A stretch of 64,000 nt of DNA from Tricholoma matsutake (Eukaryota > Basidiomycota > Agaricomycetes > Agaricales > Tricholomataceae), in the NCBI GenBank assembly GCA_026075535.2, contig AP026540.1, positions 6,696,001 through 6,760,000 of the forward strand. Direction: 5' to 3'. A program made the position numbers and the translations under genes. Shown here piece by piece: positions 52,208 to 64,000 of the stretch; position 1 is the stretch's first letter; every line of letters starts with the position of its first letter. The notes beneath the pieces are model-generated. The model saw only the letters and a list, made by a program, of their open reading frames with translations, was not told where the DNA came from and ran no database searches.

Positions 52208-53813
52208 GAACGAGTCGAAGAGCATGAGGCAGCCACAGCCATAATGACTGCAAATGTGGAAGAAGCAACCACGCCTTCTTCAAAGACCAGCCAATCGCAG
52301 GATGATCCTTTGATTTATGCCTCTCAGGCTAAGGGGCCTTACCTGCACACTCACATGTCAGAGTTAGACCCTCTGAACGACGATATCTGAAAGGGATACG
52401 TCAACAACAAACATTTCAAGAAGGTTCTTGAAAATCCAAAGGGCCACCCAGACTTCCAGACCAGGGACGGTTTCATTTGGAGAAAAAACAGAGGGGGTGA
52501 AGAGGTCCTTTGCGTCCCCACCTCTTCTTCCAAGGATATGACCTTACATGGTTGTATCATTGAACAAGCCCACACCTTAGTGGGGCATTTCGGTCCTCTG
52601 AAGACATTGGAATACATCCGATGTTGGTATTGGTGGCCTCGACTTCAATACGAAGTCGAGAAATACTGTGATTTGTGCGAACCTTGTGTCTGCTCGAAGG
52701 GGGAATACCGCTCCCCTTGAGGCAAGCTGCACTCATTACTGACACCCATGAGACCACGGGAGTCAATTGGAATGGAATGGATTTCATCGGACTCTTCCCA
52801 GAGTCCGAAGGATTTGACTACCTTTGGGTAATCATCTGTCGTCTGTCTTCAATGGTTCACCTAATCCCAGTGAACATGATGATGACCACATCACAACTAT
52901 CTCCCATCTTCATGAAGGAGATTGTCCATTTACATGGACTACCTGGCTCGATCGTTTGCAATTGAGACTCCAAATTCACATCCAAATGGTGGTGTGAAAT
53001 CCACCATATCTTGGACATCAAATTACTTATGTCCACTTCATTCCATCATCAGATGGATGGAATAACAGAACACGCAAATCGTTCAATTGCTCAGATTCTC
53101 TGAGCGTTTGTTGCATCCAATCAAAAAGATTGGGTGAAGTTCCTCTCTCTCGTAGAGTTTGCCATAAACTCTACCATTAACAGAGCAATGGGGATGGCCC
53201 CATTTGAAATCAACTATGGATTCTTGCCTCGTATGATGCAAGAACTTCCTTCTACAGAATGCATTCCTCCCAGAGTGCATACTTTCGCAATGAATGCACT
53301 GCAAAACATGGCCATGGCCCATGATAGTATCATTGCTGAAGGAGTCTTTCAATGACACTATGCAAACAAGCATCGGCACAAGGAGCCCAATGTCAAACAA
53401 GGAGACCTTGTTTACCTCTCCACAAAGAACCTTGTGTTACCAAAGGGATGTGCAAGTAAACTGCTACCTAAATTTGTTGGACCCTACAAGGTCCTACGAG
53501 CTTTTCCCAAGAGATCCAACTATGTGTTGGATCTTCCTGCAGAACTGAAATACCGGCATATACACCAGTGTTTCCATGTGAGCCTACTAAGGCCTCACCA
53601 TCCTAATAACAATGTGTTGTTTCCCAACAGGCATTATCCTGACGCATATGACTTCGGTGCCCCAGATGACACTGAATGGTACGTTGAAGAGATCACGGCC
53701 CACAAGTGGTGTGGCCGTACCATCCAGTTTGAAGTTAAGTGGAGTCTGGGAGACACCACTTGGGAACCTTTAGCGAACTGCAACAATCTTGCAGCCCTAG
53801 ACGCTTATGGGGC
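52208..53813 (+). pseudogene. G4 integrase and chromodomain
   Basis: Zinc-binding HTLVGHFGPLKTLEYIRCWY and C..C; core GMDFIGLFPESEGFDYLWVI (a stop and a shift precede it), FTSKWWCEIHHILDIKLLM, MDGITEHANRSIAQ; then GPYKVLRAFPKRSNYVLDLP and a chromodomain EWYVEEITAHKWCGRTIQFE to WEPLANCNNLAALDAYG. The last codons continue after M2 (ALMGARDWQELPKHA) once it is removed. TGA stops at about 52387, 52964, 53101 and 53353. Confidence 0.8.
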
Positions 53814-55414
53814 TAGTGTTTAAGGGTCCAGTCCAGTTTGGTTTTTTGACCCAAAAACGTAAAGACCGCAACCTAAACCAGTCAAGGACTGACCCAGATA
53901 CTGCTAGAACCGAACTGGACCACCTAGGACCGGTCCTTTCCGGTTAAAAGACCAAAAAAGACTGGTTAAGACTGGTTCAGACCAATGTTTTGTCATGAAA
54001 TTTGTCATATTAATATAACCCATACGTATCTTAGCAAATATTACCCGGACCTTATAACCACTGTACATATGGATAGACATTGTGATTTCCCATCATTCAG
54101 TCTAACTTTTAAGACATTTCATCAAGATTTGACTTGGCTATGATCAATATAAAAATACATCTACTGAATGACTCGTGTAGTGTTTAAAGGTCCAGTCCAG
54201 TCCGGTTTTTGACTTCCAAATGGGGCAACTGGCAACCGCAACCGGTCTGGGACTGACCCTGATATTGGGGGACTGCAACTGGACCATTTAGAACTGGTCC
54301 TAATCGGTCCATGGACTGAAAAAAGACTGGTTCAGACTGGTCTTTTGTCATAAAATTTATCGTCAAAATAACCCATATGTATCTCAACAAATATAACCAT
54401 TACCTCATATATATTGTGTTTATGGATACAGATTCTAATTCTCCATAGATTTATCCAACATTTAAGCAATTCCATCAAGATTTGACTGAGATATGACCAA
54501 AACCAAAAGGACATGCATTCAAGTTATGGTTTGTAGTTTGTAATTTGTAGTTTGTAGTTGCAACTCATTTGGGCTGTTAAATAAATAAAATCACATGGTA
54601 CAGATTGTTAGGTGTGTTGTTGGTATTTTTATGATGTCATATAGATGTCCAAAAAAAATTATAGCTCAGGTAGTAAGCAATGCAATCAAAGTTGTTCTGA
54701 TACAACAAAATACTTGTACAAAATGTTTTTGGTCATATCTCAACCAATTCTTGACCATTTTTGATGATCCAGGGACCGAAAATGAAGTAAATAGGTGTGG
54801 GAGTAAGGTCCACTACATGTTGGGACAAGTGACCGGTTGAAACTGGTCCATAAATAGACCACTGGTCCAGTCCCAATCAGTCCAATTCAGTTCGGTTTTG
54901 GTCTTTTTTTCGGTCCTACAGACTGGACCTTTAAACACTAGACTCGTGCTGAACACCAAGAAATGTAATGTGACAACCATAAATTATGTGATGCATAGCA
55001 TGCATTGAAAAATGGTGGGAGTATTATTATACATGTTAGTCCTATGATCATTAATAGACTCAAGCAAATGATCAACATATGAAATGAAAATCAATCTGAT
55101 ACAACAAAATACTCATACAAAAATAGATTTGGTTATATCTTGCTCAATTCTTAACCATTTTTTATGAACCAGAGGTCAAATTCGCCGGATTTCATGTGGG
55201 AACATGGTCCAATATATGTTCCTATGATAAAACCAGTCCTAACCAGTTTAGACCGGTTTTCTTCGGTTTTACAACATTTTTCAAAATGGAAAGACTGCTA
55301 ACTGAACTGCAAAAGACCGGTCCATAAATAGACCACTGGTCTGGTCTTTTCCGGTCCCATTCAGTCCAATTTTGGTCTTTTTTTCGGTCCTATGGACTGT
55401 TCCCTTCAACACTA
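53814..55414. mobile_element. MITE M2, same family as M1, with M3 nested inside
   Basis: Ends TAGTGTTTAAGGGTC and CAACACTA. Perfect 8-bp duplication TATGGGGC at 53806-53813 and 55415-55422. It disrupts the end of the G4 chromodomain ORF. Length without M3 is about 830 bp. Confidence 0.85.
54178..54940. mobile_element. MITE M3, nested inside M2
   Basis: TAGTGTTTAAAGGTCCAGTCC to GGACCTTTAAACACTA, with the perfect duplication GACTCGTG at 54170-54177 and 54941-54948. It is younger than M2. Confidence 0.9.
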
Positions 55415-55601
55415 TATGGGGCACTGATGGGTGCCAGAGACTGGCAAGAATTGCCCAAACATGCAGGGACTCCTGTGCATCGATGGACTTGACGACTTGG
55501 AAATTCCCAAGTCATGTTGGGGGTGTAATGGATTTCACACTCCGCAACTTTACATCGTGCAGAGTTTCAATTATTTTTCTCTTCATCGCTTGGTACAATA
55601 C

Positions 55602-57953
55602 CATGGCGAGTTTTCCACCAGACAAAGACGACCCCATGGGGGACAATCAGGATGAGAGACCTAGCTGGATGCAGGAGATGGGCCCTAGTGGCCGGTCTCA
55701 AAGGGGGAAGGAGAAGCAGAAAGAGCTCGAGCCCACTGGCTTGAGCAGCAACACCCAACACCATCGCTCGCCAAGTCCTGGCAAGATCAAAGAAGCCGTC
55801 AGCACTAGCAGACGTTCTGCTAGAGAAGAACAAAACCGGCAAGCTGGTGTGGGCACCAGCTCTTCCACTGCTGGAAATTGGAGGATTGACAGTGAAGGCA
55901 TTGTCCTTCACCGAGGCACTTGCGACACTTGCAAGAGCTACGCTTTACACGTGTATGACCACAATGATGAATATTTCGACATGAGAGATTGTCGAGATTT
56001 GGGTATTAACTCTGGCGCTCTTGCCAGAGCTGAACATGTTTATAATGAATATGAAAAAGATATTGCTGCCCTCCAGGAGACCATCCAGAACCTGGAAGAT
56101 GAGAATGAGCACCTGCACAAGCAGCTCGATGGACATTCATCCAAACGAGCTCATACTTGTGAACCCTCTCCTCACCCCAAGAGGCCCCAGGGTAGTTCGT
56201 ACGCTGGTGCAGCCCCTCGGCCTGCACCACCTGCTCCCTGATGAGGACGTCAATATGAAAGAGGTCTACCCACCTCTTCCCAACCTTCCACCCCCAAGAT
56301 ATACATTCTTGGGCCCTGATGTTCCCAGGATGGCGAACTGGAGACCAGCTCCCAAGCTGCATGGCCAAGTTCCTATGTCCATTCCTCAGAACACTGAGGA
56401 ATTTGATAACTGGTCCTGGATGGCCCACACCTCCAGGAACTACCCAATGTTGGAATGAATGTGTGAGTACATGCAGTTCATCAATGATACTGCTTCAGGG
56501 GCTCAAACGCCCCTGATGGCCTATGCCCTTGCCCACTGGAGATTACCCGGTTGGCTCCCTGTTCAGATGCAGTCGGCATGAGGATTACGCTGACTCAATG
56601 ACCCTACTTGCCTGGAGCAACCCTTGCTCCTGGACTCTGCTGAAACATGGGCGCAGTTCATGCACTGACACCTGTACCAGTGGTGATCCCACCCTGGTAC
56701 CCTGCTGGATGAACAGAGGGTCTACCTCCCACACATCAGGGGACAACTCCTGCTTCATCAACAGATTCCTTCAGGGCTATCCCCTGAAGCTAAACTACTT
56801 CTCTACCTTCATATTGCAGAGGTACTAGCCACGCCGGGACTGTACCGACAGATTCAAGAGCGCGAACGCCTCCCACTGTCCCCTGTGCGCTGTCAGCAGC
56901 CCATGCTGATCAGCACCAATTCAACTTCCCTCGAGGACGTCATACAACACCTCGCTACCATGGGAGTCTCGGATGAGGAAGTCCAAGAAGGTTCTCACTA
57001 TGCCATCGGCTGGCTTACAGTGACGGCTACTGCCAATTCCTCCCATTCGGAAGAGTCTTCTACCACTGCCAATATTGTAAGACGTCTGTGGCAACATTCC
57101 AATACCTGTTCAGAGGATGCTCCTCTGATGTCTGAACCCCAGTGGTGGATTGCCGGGCCTAACAACATGGCCCTTCAAGAGCCACGAAGAAAAAGAAAAA
57201 GAGAATCCACCACTCCCACCAGGGGCGGAGCTCCCTCTCATTCAGGGCGACCCCACCTTGAATCAATGACTTCCACTGCCCGGTCCTCTGGATTCTCCAC
57301 TGGACTATCTGCATCTCTGCACACAAGCACCTCTTGCATGGACAACCAACCTCCTGCCCACGCTGGACCTTCTTACCTGTCCGGCCAGCATCCAACTCCT
57401 CCAGAGGTATATTCCCTGGAGAATGATCCACCTCAGGATGGTCTGGGTCCCCCCTCATCATCAAGGCAACTCAAGGCCAGAAGAAGGCCTTGAAGAGACT
57501 GAGGAGAGTCACTGCCGGCATCCCTCCGAATGGGCACAAGAAGCCCGTTAGCAAACTCACTCCAGTTGCATCTACCAAGCTGCAAAAAATTAGAGACCCT
57601 GACAACAACGGTGATTCCACCAACTCTGTCTCTTCATCCGACGATGAAACGTTCACCATTGACAAGGACTGTTCCCTCTGGATGAAGGGCAGACAACAGA
57701 CACCTCTGCTCTGGGGACCTCCCCAGAGACACCCATATCCCAATTGTCTTCATTGGCATCGAACAATGAAACAACCCTACTTTCCTCCGCACCCGATTAC
57801 AAGTGCAAAGTACCTGTACCTACCACCCCAGAGGAAGTTAGATGTATGTTAGTTGATGCCAACCTCCCCAATTCCTCGTCAACCCTTGACAAGTCCAACA
57901 TATCATTGTTGAGTCTCGATGATACCCACATCCCCGACGACCCTACTAAATAA
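55602..57953 (+). pseudogene. G4 extra ORF region downstream of pol
   Basis: Starts MASFPPDKDDPMGDNQDERP. First frame to 56241 has a Cys/His cluster (CDTCKSYALHVYDHNDEYFD) and a coiled-coil (YEKDIAALQETIQNLEDENE). A shifted frame continues (DEDVNMKEVYPPLPNLPPPR, then ISTNSTSLEDVIQHLATMG, a basic RRKRKRES patch, Pro/Ser-rich end). Shifts and stops split it. I do not recognise the family. It takes the place where some retroelements have an env or accessory gene, but no signal peptide or membrane segment is visible. Confidence 0.6.
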
Positions 57954-58100
57954 GGTCGTCACATTTTTTAATAAATGAATGAATTGATTCCTTTCATCAT
58001 ACCCCGATGATACCCACATACCAGACGATGCTCTCTTTGAGATCATCTATTTACTCAAAAACATTATGCTTCTCCCCTGGACGAAGCCTAAGGGGGAGGG

Positions 58101-58295
58101 TGTGGTGACCCAGGGCTTGACCCCATGTTTGTATATATTACTTTTCTTTGCTATTGACCTGGCTGGCCCCTATAAAGGGACCAACCTTCTATTTACATAA
58201 TAACCTTTTTACTACCACCTCGAGTACACACGATAATATACATTATTCGTGTTTAGCTCCTGTGTGATCTTAAGGGACCCCCCTCTGACTCACTA
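58101..58295 (+). repeat. G4 3' LTR
   Basis: 195 bp, partner of 46911-47114; followed by target copy AGCAT. Confidence 0.9.
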
Positions 58296-58300
58296 CAAGC

Positions 58301-60437
58301 ATGGACTCTAGTTTAACCGAGTATTATAAATTACACCTCCAGTCCCAGGACTCACAATGGAAAGCCAAAGTTATCAATGCCATCATTTGCCCAAACCTGC
58401 AGACAGACATAATACTGGGCTTGGACTTCTTGACAAAAAACAAAATCATTGTCGATGCAGAACTGAGAACAGTGATTGCAAAAGACACTCAGTTTGATCT
58501 GCTAAACCTGCAGATCGTGAAATGAACAAAACCATGCAGTTCCCTGCAAGAACAGCATAAGGCAAAAACAAAATTGATTAAAGCTGGATGTGTCAAGACA
58601 TGTAAATGACTACAATCAGTACTACATGAAATGCAATGTGTTTTTGATGAAAACCCAGTGCACTTTGACCTCAATGGGCATTGCACAACTCCCCCCTGCA
58701 TGGTAGCAGCTGTGAGAAAGAGGATTGAATAGTTAGTGGGTATGACGATACTTGAAAAATTAGACTCAATGTACAAGGCTCAATATTCAGACTGTTTTCC
58801 AACAGACATTCCCCATGTGAGCAAATTACCCACCGACATTTATCATCACATCAAAGTAACACCAAATGCACCTATTTCGGTAGGCTGCGCTTACTCTTGC
58901 CCTAGAAAATACCGCGAGGGGTGGAAGAAACTAATCAAACAACACTCCGAGGTGGGATGTATACAGCTGTCCTCATCACCATACACGTCACCGTCCTTCA
59001 TCATTCCAAAGGCAGACAAATCTGTGTTGCCTAGGTGGGTCAACAACTACTGGAAATTGAATAAAATAACAGTACCGGATGATTATCCTCTCCCTCACAT
59101 CAACAATATCCTCACAGATTGCACAAAGGGAAAAATTTGGGGAAAAATAGATATGACAAATTTGTTTTTTCAAACACTCATACATCCCAACCACATTAAA
59201 TACACTGCCATGGTAATGCCCTTTGGGCTATGGGAGTGGGTCATAATGCCAATGGGGCTGCAAAACTCCCCCATGACACATCAACAGTGGGTCATGCTGG
59301 CCCTATCTGAATTGATAGGTAGGATCTGCCACGTGAATCTGGATGACATCATCATCTGGTTGTCAATGCTAGTGGAGCATAAAATAAATGTTGCATTGGT
59401 TTTAGAAGCATTGCAAATGGCTCACCTATATTGCTTGACAAAGAAATCTTCATTGTTCGCTATGGAAGTAGCATTCTTAAGACACCACATTTCCATGAAC
59501 AGTATTGAAGCTGACAGTTCGAAAGTAGAACGCGACCTGAACTGGGTGGCACCAATGTCAGCAAAACAGGTCTGGCAATTCCTTGGACTAGTGAGATACA
59601 TCAGCATATTCCTGCCAGCACTGGCAGAGCACATGGTGATACTAACACTGTTAACAAAAAAAGAATGCAATAAGACCTTCCCTGCTTGGACAAAAGAACA
59701 TCAACTTGCATTTCAAGCAATAAAAGGTTTGGTACTTAGCCGAGATTGCCTAATGACCATTGATCATCAGAACCCAGGCGAGAACCAAATATTCGTGACC
59801 TGCGACATGAGCAAGAGACACATGGGTGCTGTACTTTCCTTTGGGAAGAATTGGGAATCTGCAAGACCAGTGGCCTTCGAAAGTTGGCAGTTGAAGGAGG
59901 CGGAGCTCCATTACCTGGTGCATGAGCAGGAGATGCTCAGCATAATGTGTGCCCTGACAAAATGGAGAGTAGACTTACTCGGAACACACATCCACATCTA
60001 CACAGATCATAAAACCATTCAAATTTTTGATGGACAGAGGGATTTGTCATTGTGACAGGTCCAGTGGATGGAGTACCTCTCACAGTATGAATACACAATC
60101 ACCTACATCAAAGGGGAGGACAACACAGTTGTGGATGCACTATCAAGGTTGTCGGAACCAGTTACAACAAACACAGAGTGTGGAGTGACTTTTCAGATCA
60201 AGACAGATCCAAAACTTTACACAAGGATACAGAAAGGATATGCAAGGGACAAGTGGTTCAAGGGAATTTTAGATGACCTGAAAAGAGGCGTTGTTGACCC
60301 AAAGCTGGAGATAATGTTCAGGAACAGATTGCTGTTCATGGGGAAAAGGTTGATCATACCAAAATATAAGGACCTCTGGGAACAATTGTTGGTGCTCACC
60401 CATGATCATCTCGGACATTTGCGAGAAATCATATAGT
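58301..60437 (+). pseudogene. G3 protease end, RT, RNase H and integrase start
   Basis: Protease continues as QTDIILGLDFLTKNKIIVDA. RT follows with SPSFIIPKADKSVLPRWVNN, GKIDMTNLFFQTLIHPNHIK, MPMGLQNSPMTHQQ and HVNLDDIIIW, where the usual Tyr of Y-x-DD is Asn. RNase H has FVTCDMSKRHMGAVLSFGKN and LHYLVHEQEMLSIMCALTKW, then a TGA at 60053. The integrase HHCC start is cut at HDHLGHL by G5. TGA stops also at 58523. Confidence 0.85.
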
Positions 60438-60482
60438 TCCTTGTGTAAGGGGACTAGGGGGGTGCCCTGTGTGTTTTTCCTA

Positions 60483-60515
<33 letters not shown>

Positions 60516-60960
60516 GTCCTATATTTTTCCCCACCTCATTTCCTTCTATTCTTCATTTTCTATGATTTTTCCGGATTTTATTACTGATTTTCCCTTGCTA
60601 TCATGTTTGTACATGTTGACACTTTTATATTTAGAGGCGGAGTACCCCTTCCGACACATACCCCTTGGTATGATGTCATTTGGCGGCCTTGATCCGCCTA
60701 TCTCCGCCTTTTCCTATTTTTAGGTTATATTTGATTTCTGTTGTCTTCACATATACTGGGCATCAGCAAGGGGATCCTTAGAGTTTTCTCTTCGGATTTC
60801 CCTTTGATAGGTGTGTCCCCAATGCCTGTATTATGTAGTATAATTTTAACTTCGGATTTCCCTTTGCTAGAGGCTTAGGTTGCCCTTATAGTAGAAAACT
60901 CTCCCCTAAGGCCCGAAAATCGCAAACGTGCTGCCCAAGATAGGCAGGTATGGACTGGAC
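60438..60960 (+). repeat. Probable G5 5' LTR and leader
   Basis: Non-coding stretch between the broken G3 integrase and the G5 gag. It starts near TGTGTAAGGGGACTAGG (60442) and includes 27 T at 60483-60509. The 3' LTR lies outside the window, so edges and duplication cannot be checked. Confidence 0.5.
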
Positions 60961-61021
60961 GATGCTTCCCAAAGCTCCACAGAGTCCCTACACACCGTTC
61001 CAGATAATCTCGCCTTTATTA

Positions 61022-62172
61022 TGCCGCCATTTTCGCCAAACGCACTCCCTAGCAACATGGACACATCAGAACACTTCGACGCGCTTGAAAGCGACGTTTC
61101 CGGAATGCGTGCGCAAATTGACTCACTTAAATCTACGATTGAAAACTTCATTAGGACCCTCCAGGCTAACCCTACAACCAATAGTTCCCCCTTTACAACT
61201 CCAAGCGCACCCAACAACGATGTTTTGCCAAACACGTCCACTAAGGAACGCGCCCAGATCAAACCGTCCCCCCCCCGCCGAATTTAATGGTGCATGTGCG
61301 CAGGGACATGCATTCCTTAATTCCTGTGAGTTATACATTAGTCTCCAGTCGCATCAATTCATCGATGAGGCTGCAAAAATTTATTGGGCCTTCACATACA
61401 TGAAATCTGAACGCGCCTATCTCTATGTGGACTGTATCCTATGTCAAACTAAAGAACTTGGTTCTCTACCTTTCTCCACTTGGGGTGACTTTTGAGCTGA
61501 GTTCATACACCACTTCTGCCCCCTCAATGAACACCACCGAGCAGTGACATGACTTGAGTCATCTGCTTACCACCAGGGACGTCGATCCGTGGACGACTAT
61601 ATCAATGAGTTCAAGGATTTGGTGGACATGGCAGGATATGGGAGTGGGTTACCAGTGGTGGTGAAGTTCCGACGGGGGCTCAACCGAGAAATTCAGGACC
61701 AGATTGCACAGATGTTGGAAGGGCACCCAGCAGACGATGGTATCCTTGCTTGGTATGAAGCTGCTTCACTCTGTGATGAGAACCAACTCACAAATGCAGC
61801 ATTTAATGCTGCATTCCATGCTCCAACTACCACTCATACACCCTACACCTTCAATCGAAGCCTCCCCCACCCTAACCCCATTCCTGTTCGTCAAACTCCC
61901 ACACCAGCCGTCAATGTCCCAGTACCAATGGATGTTGATGCAGCCCACAGCCGTGCACGTAAGTTGGATCTCTGCTACCATTGTGGGGAACCTGGACACA
62001 GGGCTGGAGCATCTCCCCATCGTCAGGATATCCGCATGCTCACCCCCAAGGGATGAGACAAACTCCTGCAAGATTTGTTGGCGCTTGTAGATGTTGAGGA
62101 AGCGAAGGATCAAGTTGCAGAGGAGATTAAGTTGGAAGTTGTAGAGGAGCAGGATTTTCCTATTCGCAGCGA
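61022..62172 (+). pseudogene. G5 gag
   Basis: MPPFSPNALPSNMDTSEHFD then HFDALESDVSGMRAQIDSLK (coiled), a frame slip at a run of C near 61268, gag domain (QGHAFLNSCELYISLQSHQF, VDDYINEFKDLVDMAGYGSG), and a knuckle CYHCGEPGH that lacks the last Cys (RAGASPH instead of RARDCP-like). TGA at 61493 and 61549. Confidence 0.75.
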
Positions 62173-62874
62173 GTGAATTGTATACCCTCACTGCCTGTCC
62201 ATAACCGCTTTGAAGTCTTGTCAGTTGAATCCCCGAAGAATGAATCCATTTCTGTGACTGCTCCCCTCTCTCACCCTTCGAAGTTGGCTAAAGATGTACC
62301 TGCTCTCCCCATCTCTCCTTCTACTCCACATCCCAAAATTAAATCATGGGAGCATAAACTACCATGCAAGTATATTGTGGCATCCACTCCCTCTGCACAT
62401 TCCTTGAACCTAGCCATTGAACTGCAGACGACCGACACTGGACAGATACTCGGTGTCTCTGCGCTCCTGGACTCTGGTGCGACTGGTCTCTTCATCGATT
62501 CCCATCTGGTACAACAACATCGCCTAAATACTCGCTCACTCTCACGTCCGATACCTGTATATAATGTGGATGGATCCCCAAATGAAGCTGGTGCCATCTG
62601 AGAGGTTGCAGACCTGGTTCTCCGTTACAAAGATCATAGTGAGCATGCCCTTTTTGCTGTCACTCAATTAGGAAAGCAAAAGGTGATTTTGGGATATCCA
62701 TGGCTTCGAGACCATAACCCAGAGGTCGACTGGCGTACTGGGGAGGTTACCATGAGCTGATGTCCATCCCGCTGTTGGACGTGTTTCACAGAAGCCAGGC
62801 AAGAACGTCGTGGACAGAAGGCGGCAATATGACATACTCAGAAGTGTCATGCTGGACCCCTGCCTATACCTGAA
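62173..62874 (+). pseudogene. G5 aspartic protease
   Basis: Active-site stretch SALLDSGATGLFIDSHLV is intact; SRPIPVYNVDGSPNEAGAI and, after a TGA at about 62599, LGYPWLRDHNPEVDW follow. A further TGA lies near 62758. Confidence 0.8.
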
Positions 62875-64000
62875 GTGGAATTGGAAGGGGTTCCTGATCT
62901 AATGCCGGACTCGGATGATGATGATGAGGACCCAGAGGAAGTGGAGGAGGGTGATCGGATCTTCTACACTGCAATTCGCTCATCGCATGAGGTGTGTGCC
63001 ACATCGAACATATCCCAATGCCTTGCCGAGGCCTTCCACAAAAACAATGCTGCTAAATCCTCTACTAACTCCTTACTCCCTCATCTCCATGAGTTTGAAG
63101 ATGTGTTCTCCAAGGAGTCATTCGACTCTCTTCCTGCGCGCAAGCCATGGGATCACGTGATTGAACTCACCCCCAGCGCAACCCCTTCATCCTGCAAGGT
63201 CTATCCTCTCTCTCTGGAAGAACAATGGCAGCTTGACCAGTTCATCGACAAGCACCTGGCCTCTGGACATATTCGACCATCGAAGTCACCCATGACCTCT
63301 CCCTTTTTCTTTGTCAAGAAGAAGGATGGCTCACTTTGACCGGTTCAAGACTACAGAAGGCTCAACAACATCACGGTCAAAAATCGCTACCCACTACCCC
63401 TCATCTCCAAACTCGTAAACCAGCTCCATGGAGCCCGATACTTCACCAAGCTCGATGTCCGTTGGGGCTATAATAATGTGAGGATAAAGGAGGGAGATGA
63501 GTGGAAGGCAGCCTTTCGTACCAACCGTGGTCTTTTTGAACCACTTGTCATGTTCTTTGGCCTTACTAATAGCCCTGCCACCTTTCAGACCATGATGAAC
63601 GACATCTTCCATGACCTCATCCTCGAAGGCATTGTCTGCATCTATCTCGACAACATCCTCATCTTCACTCGCATGGTTGAAGAGCACCATCGCATCATGT
63701 GCCTCGTCCTAGAGCGACTTTGACGGTACAACTCTACCTTCATCAGGACAAATGCGAGTTTGAAAAGACCAAGATTGAGTACCTCAGCCTGATTATCTCG
63801 GAGGGTCAAGTGGAGATGGATCCTATCAAGGTAAACGGGGTCACAGCTTGGCCAATGCCCACGAACAAGAAGGAGGTGCAGTCTTTCCTGGGCTTCATCA
63901 ATTTCTATCGGTGTTTTATCAAGGATTTCTCACATCATGCACAACCACTGTTCGACTTGACAGGAAAGGAGGCATGGAGGTGGGATAATGCACAACAGGA
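62875..64000 (+). pseudogene. G5 reverse transcriptase (partial)
   Basis: FFFVKKKDGSL then TGA at 63337, [60 protein letters not shown] and the catalytic box YLDN instead of YLDD, so the third catalytic Asp is lost. A TGA and a frame shift follow at about 63721. The RT runs out of the window before RNase H is complete. Confidence 0.85.

Larger units (their letters stand above)
46911..58295 (+). mobile_element. G4: 11.4-kb Gypsy-type LTR retrotransposon lacking RT, with an extra ORF
   Basis: LTRs 46911-47114 and 58101-58295, both TGTGGTGACCC...CACTACA; target copies AGCAT at 46906-46910 and 58296-58300. A polypurine tract AAGGGGGAGGG precedes the 3' LTR. Order: long gag, protease, RNase H tail, integrase, chromodomain, then a further ORF region of 2.3 kb. 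There is no RT between 51540 and 52020. Three MITEs add about 2.3 kb. It sits inside the G3 protease. Confidence 0.88.
60438..64000 (+). mobile_element. G5: Ty3/Gypsy retrotransposon, cut by window end
   Basis: Plus-strand gag, protease and RT, closest in this window to G1: the protease and RT align motif by motif. It is inserted in the G3 integrase. Stops at 61493, 63337 and 63721 are TGA. Confidence 0.88.

Noticed and set aside
55602..57953. Envelope gene in G4
   Set aside because: No signal peptide, membrane segment or fusion-like motif is visible, so an env call is not supported.

Overview
The window reads as nuclear DNA of a filamentous basidiomycete, probably an agaricomycete. Genes are dense and broken by many introns of about 43-60 bp, the proteins are eukaryotic housekeeping types, and the repeats are typical mushroom elements: chromodomain Ty3/Gypsy retrotransposons, hAT-like elements and a DUF6589 gene.

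Positions 1-19.2 kb are an ordinary gene block: CBF5 (partial) and RPL22 share a 157-bp divergent promoter; then come an uncertain small gene, a DHX29-type DExH RNA helicase, the INO80 remodeller ATPase, and mitochondrial fumarase and lipoyl synthase in divergent orientation. I worked out exon structures from reading-frame continuity and splice sites. All the recognised genes look intact, although several frames seem broken until introns are removed. Two introns use GC-AG borders, and an 18-nt microexon carries part of the helicase DEAH-class box.

Positions 19.2-64 kb are a transposon island nested several layers deep. A minus-strand LINE remnant (poly(A) end near 19657) is split by a degenerate hAT element (20043-23355) and by a 6.1-kb two-gene element (23500-29625). 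The latter has long terminal inverted repeats, a perfect 9-bp target duplication, a RecQ-like helicase gene and a convergent DUF6589 gene; removing it restores the LINE frame exactly. It is the best candidate here for a little-described mobile system. Further right, Gypsy element G1 (30734-37051, minus) sits inside the gag of G2 (about 30.2-43.96 kb, plus). G2 carries an unusual four-copy domain between gag and protease. A 1.8-kb element with outward-facing tRNA-like Pol III boxes (43965-45791) separates G2 from G3. G3 is split by the 11.4-kb G4 (46911-58295), which lacks reverse transcriptase, has an extra ORF after its chromodomain and holds three hAT-like MITEs, one nested in another. G5 (about 60.44 kb to the window end) interrupts the G3 integrase.

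Almost all in-frame stops in the transposon genes are TGA, often where related proteins have Arg (CGA), which points to CpG C-to-T decay. The layering gives a relative insertion history: LINE before hAT and the RecQ/DUF6589 element; G2 before G1; G3 before G4, before the MITEs M1 and M2, before M3.
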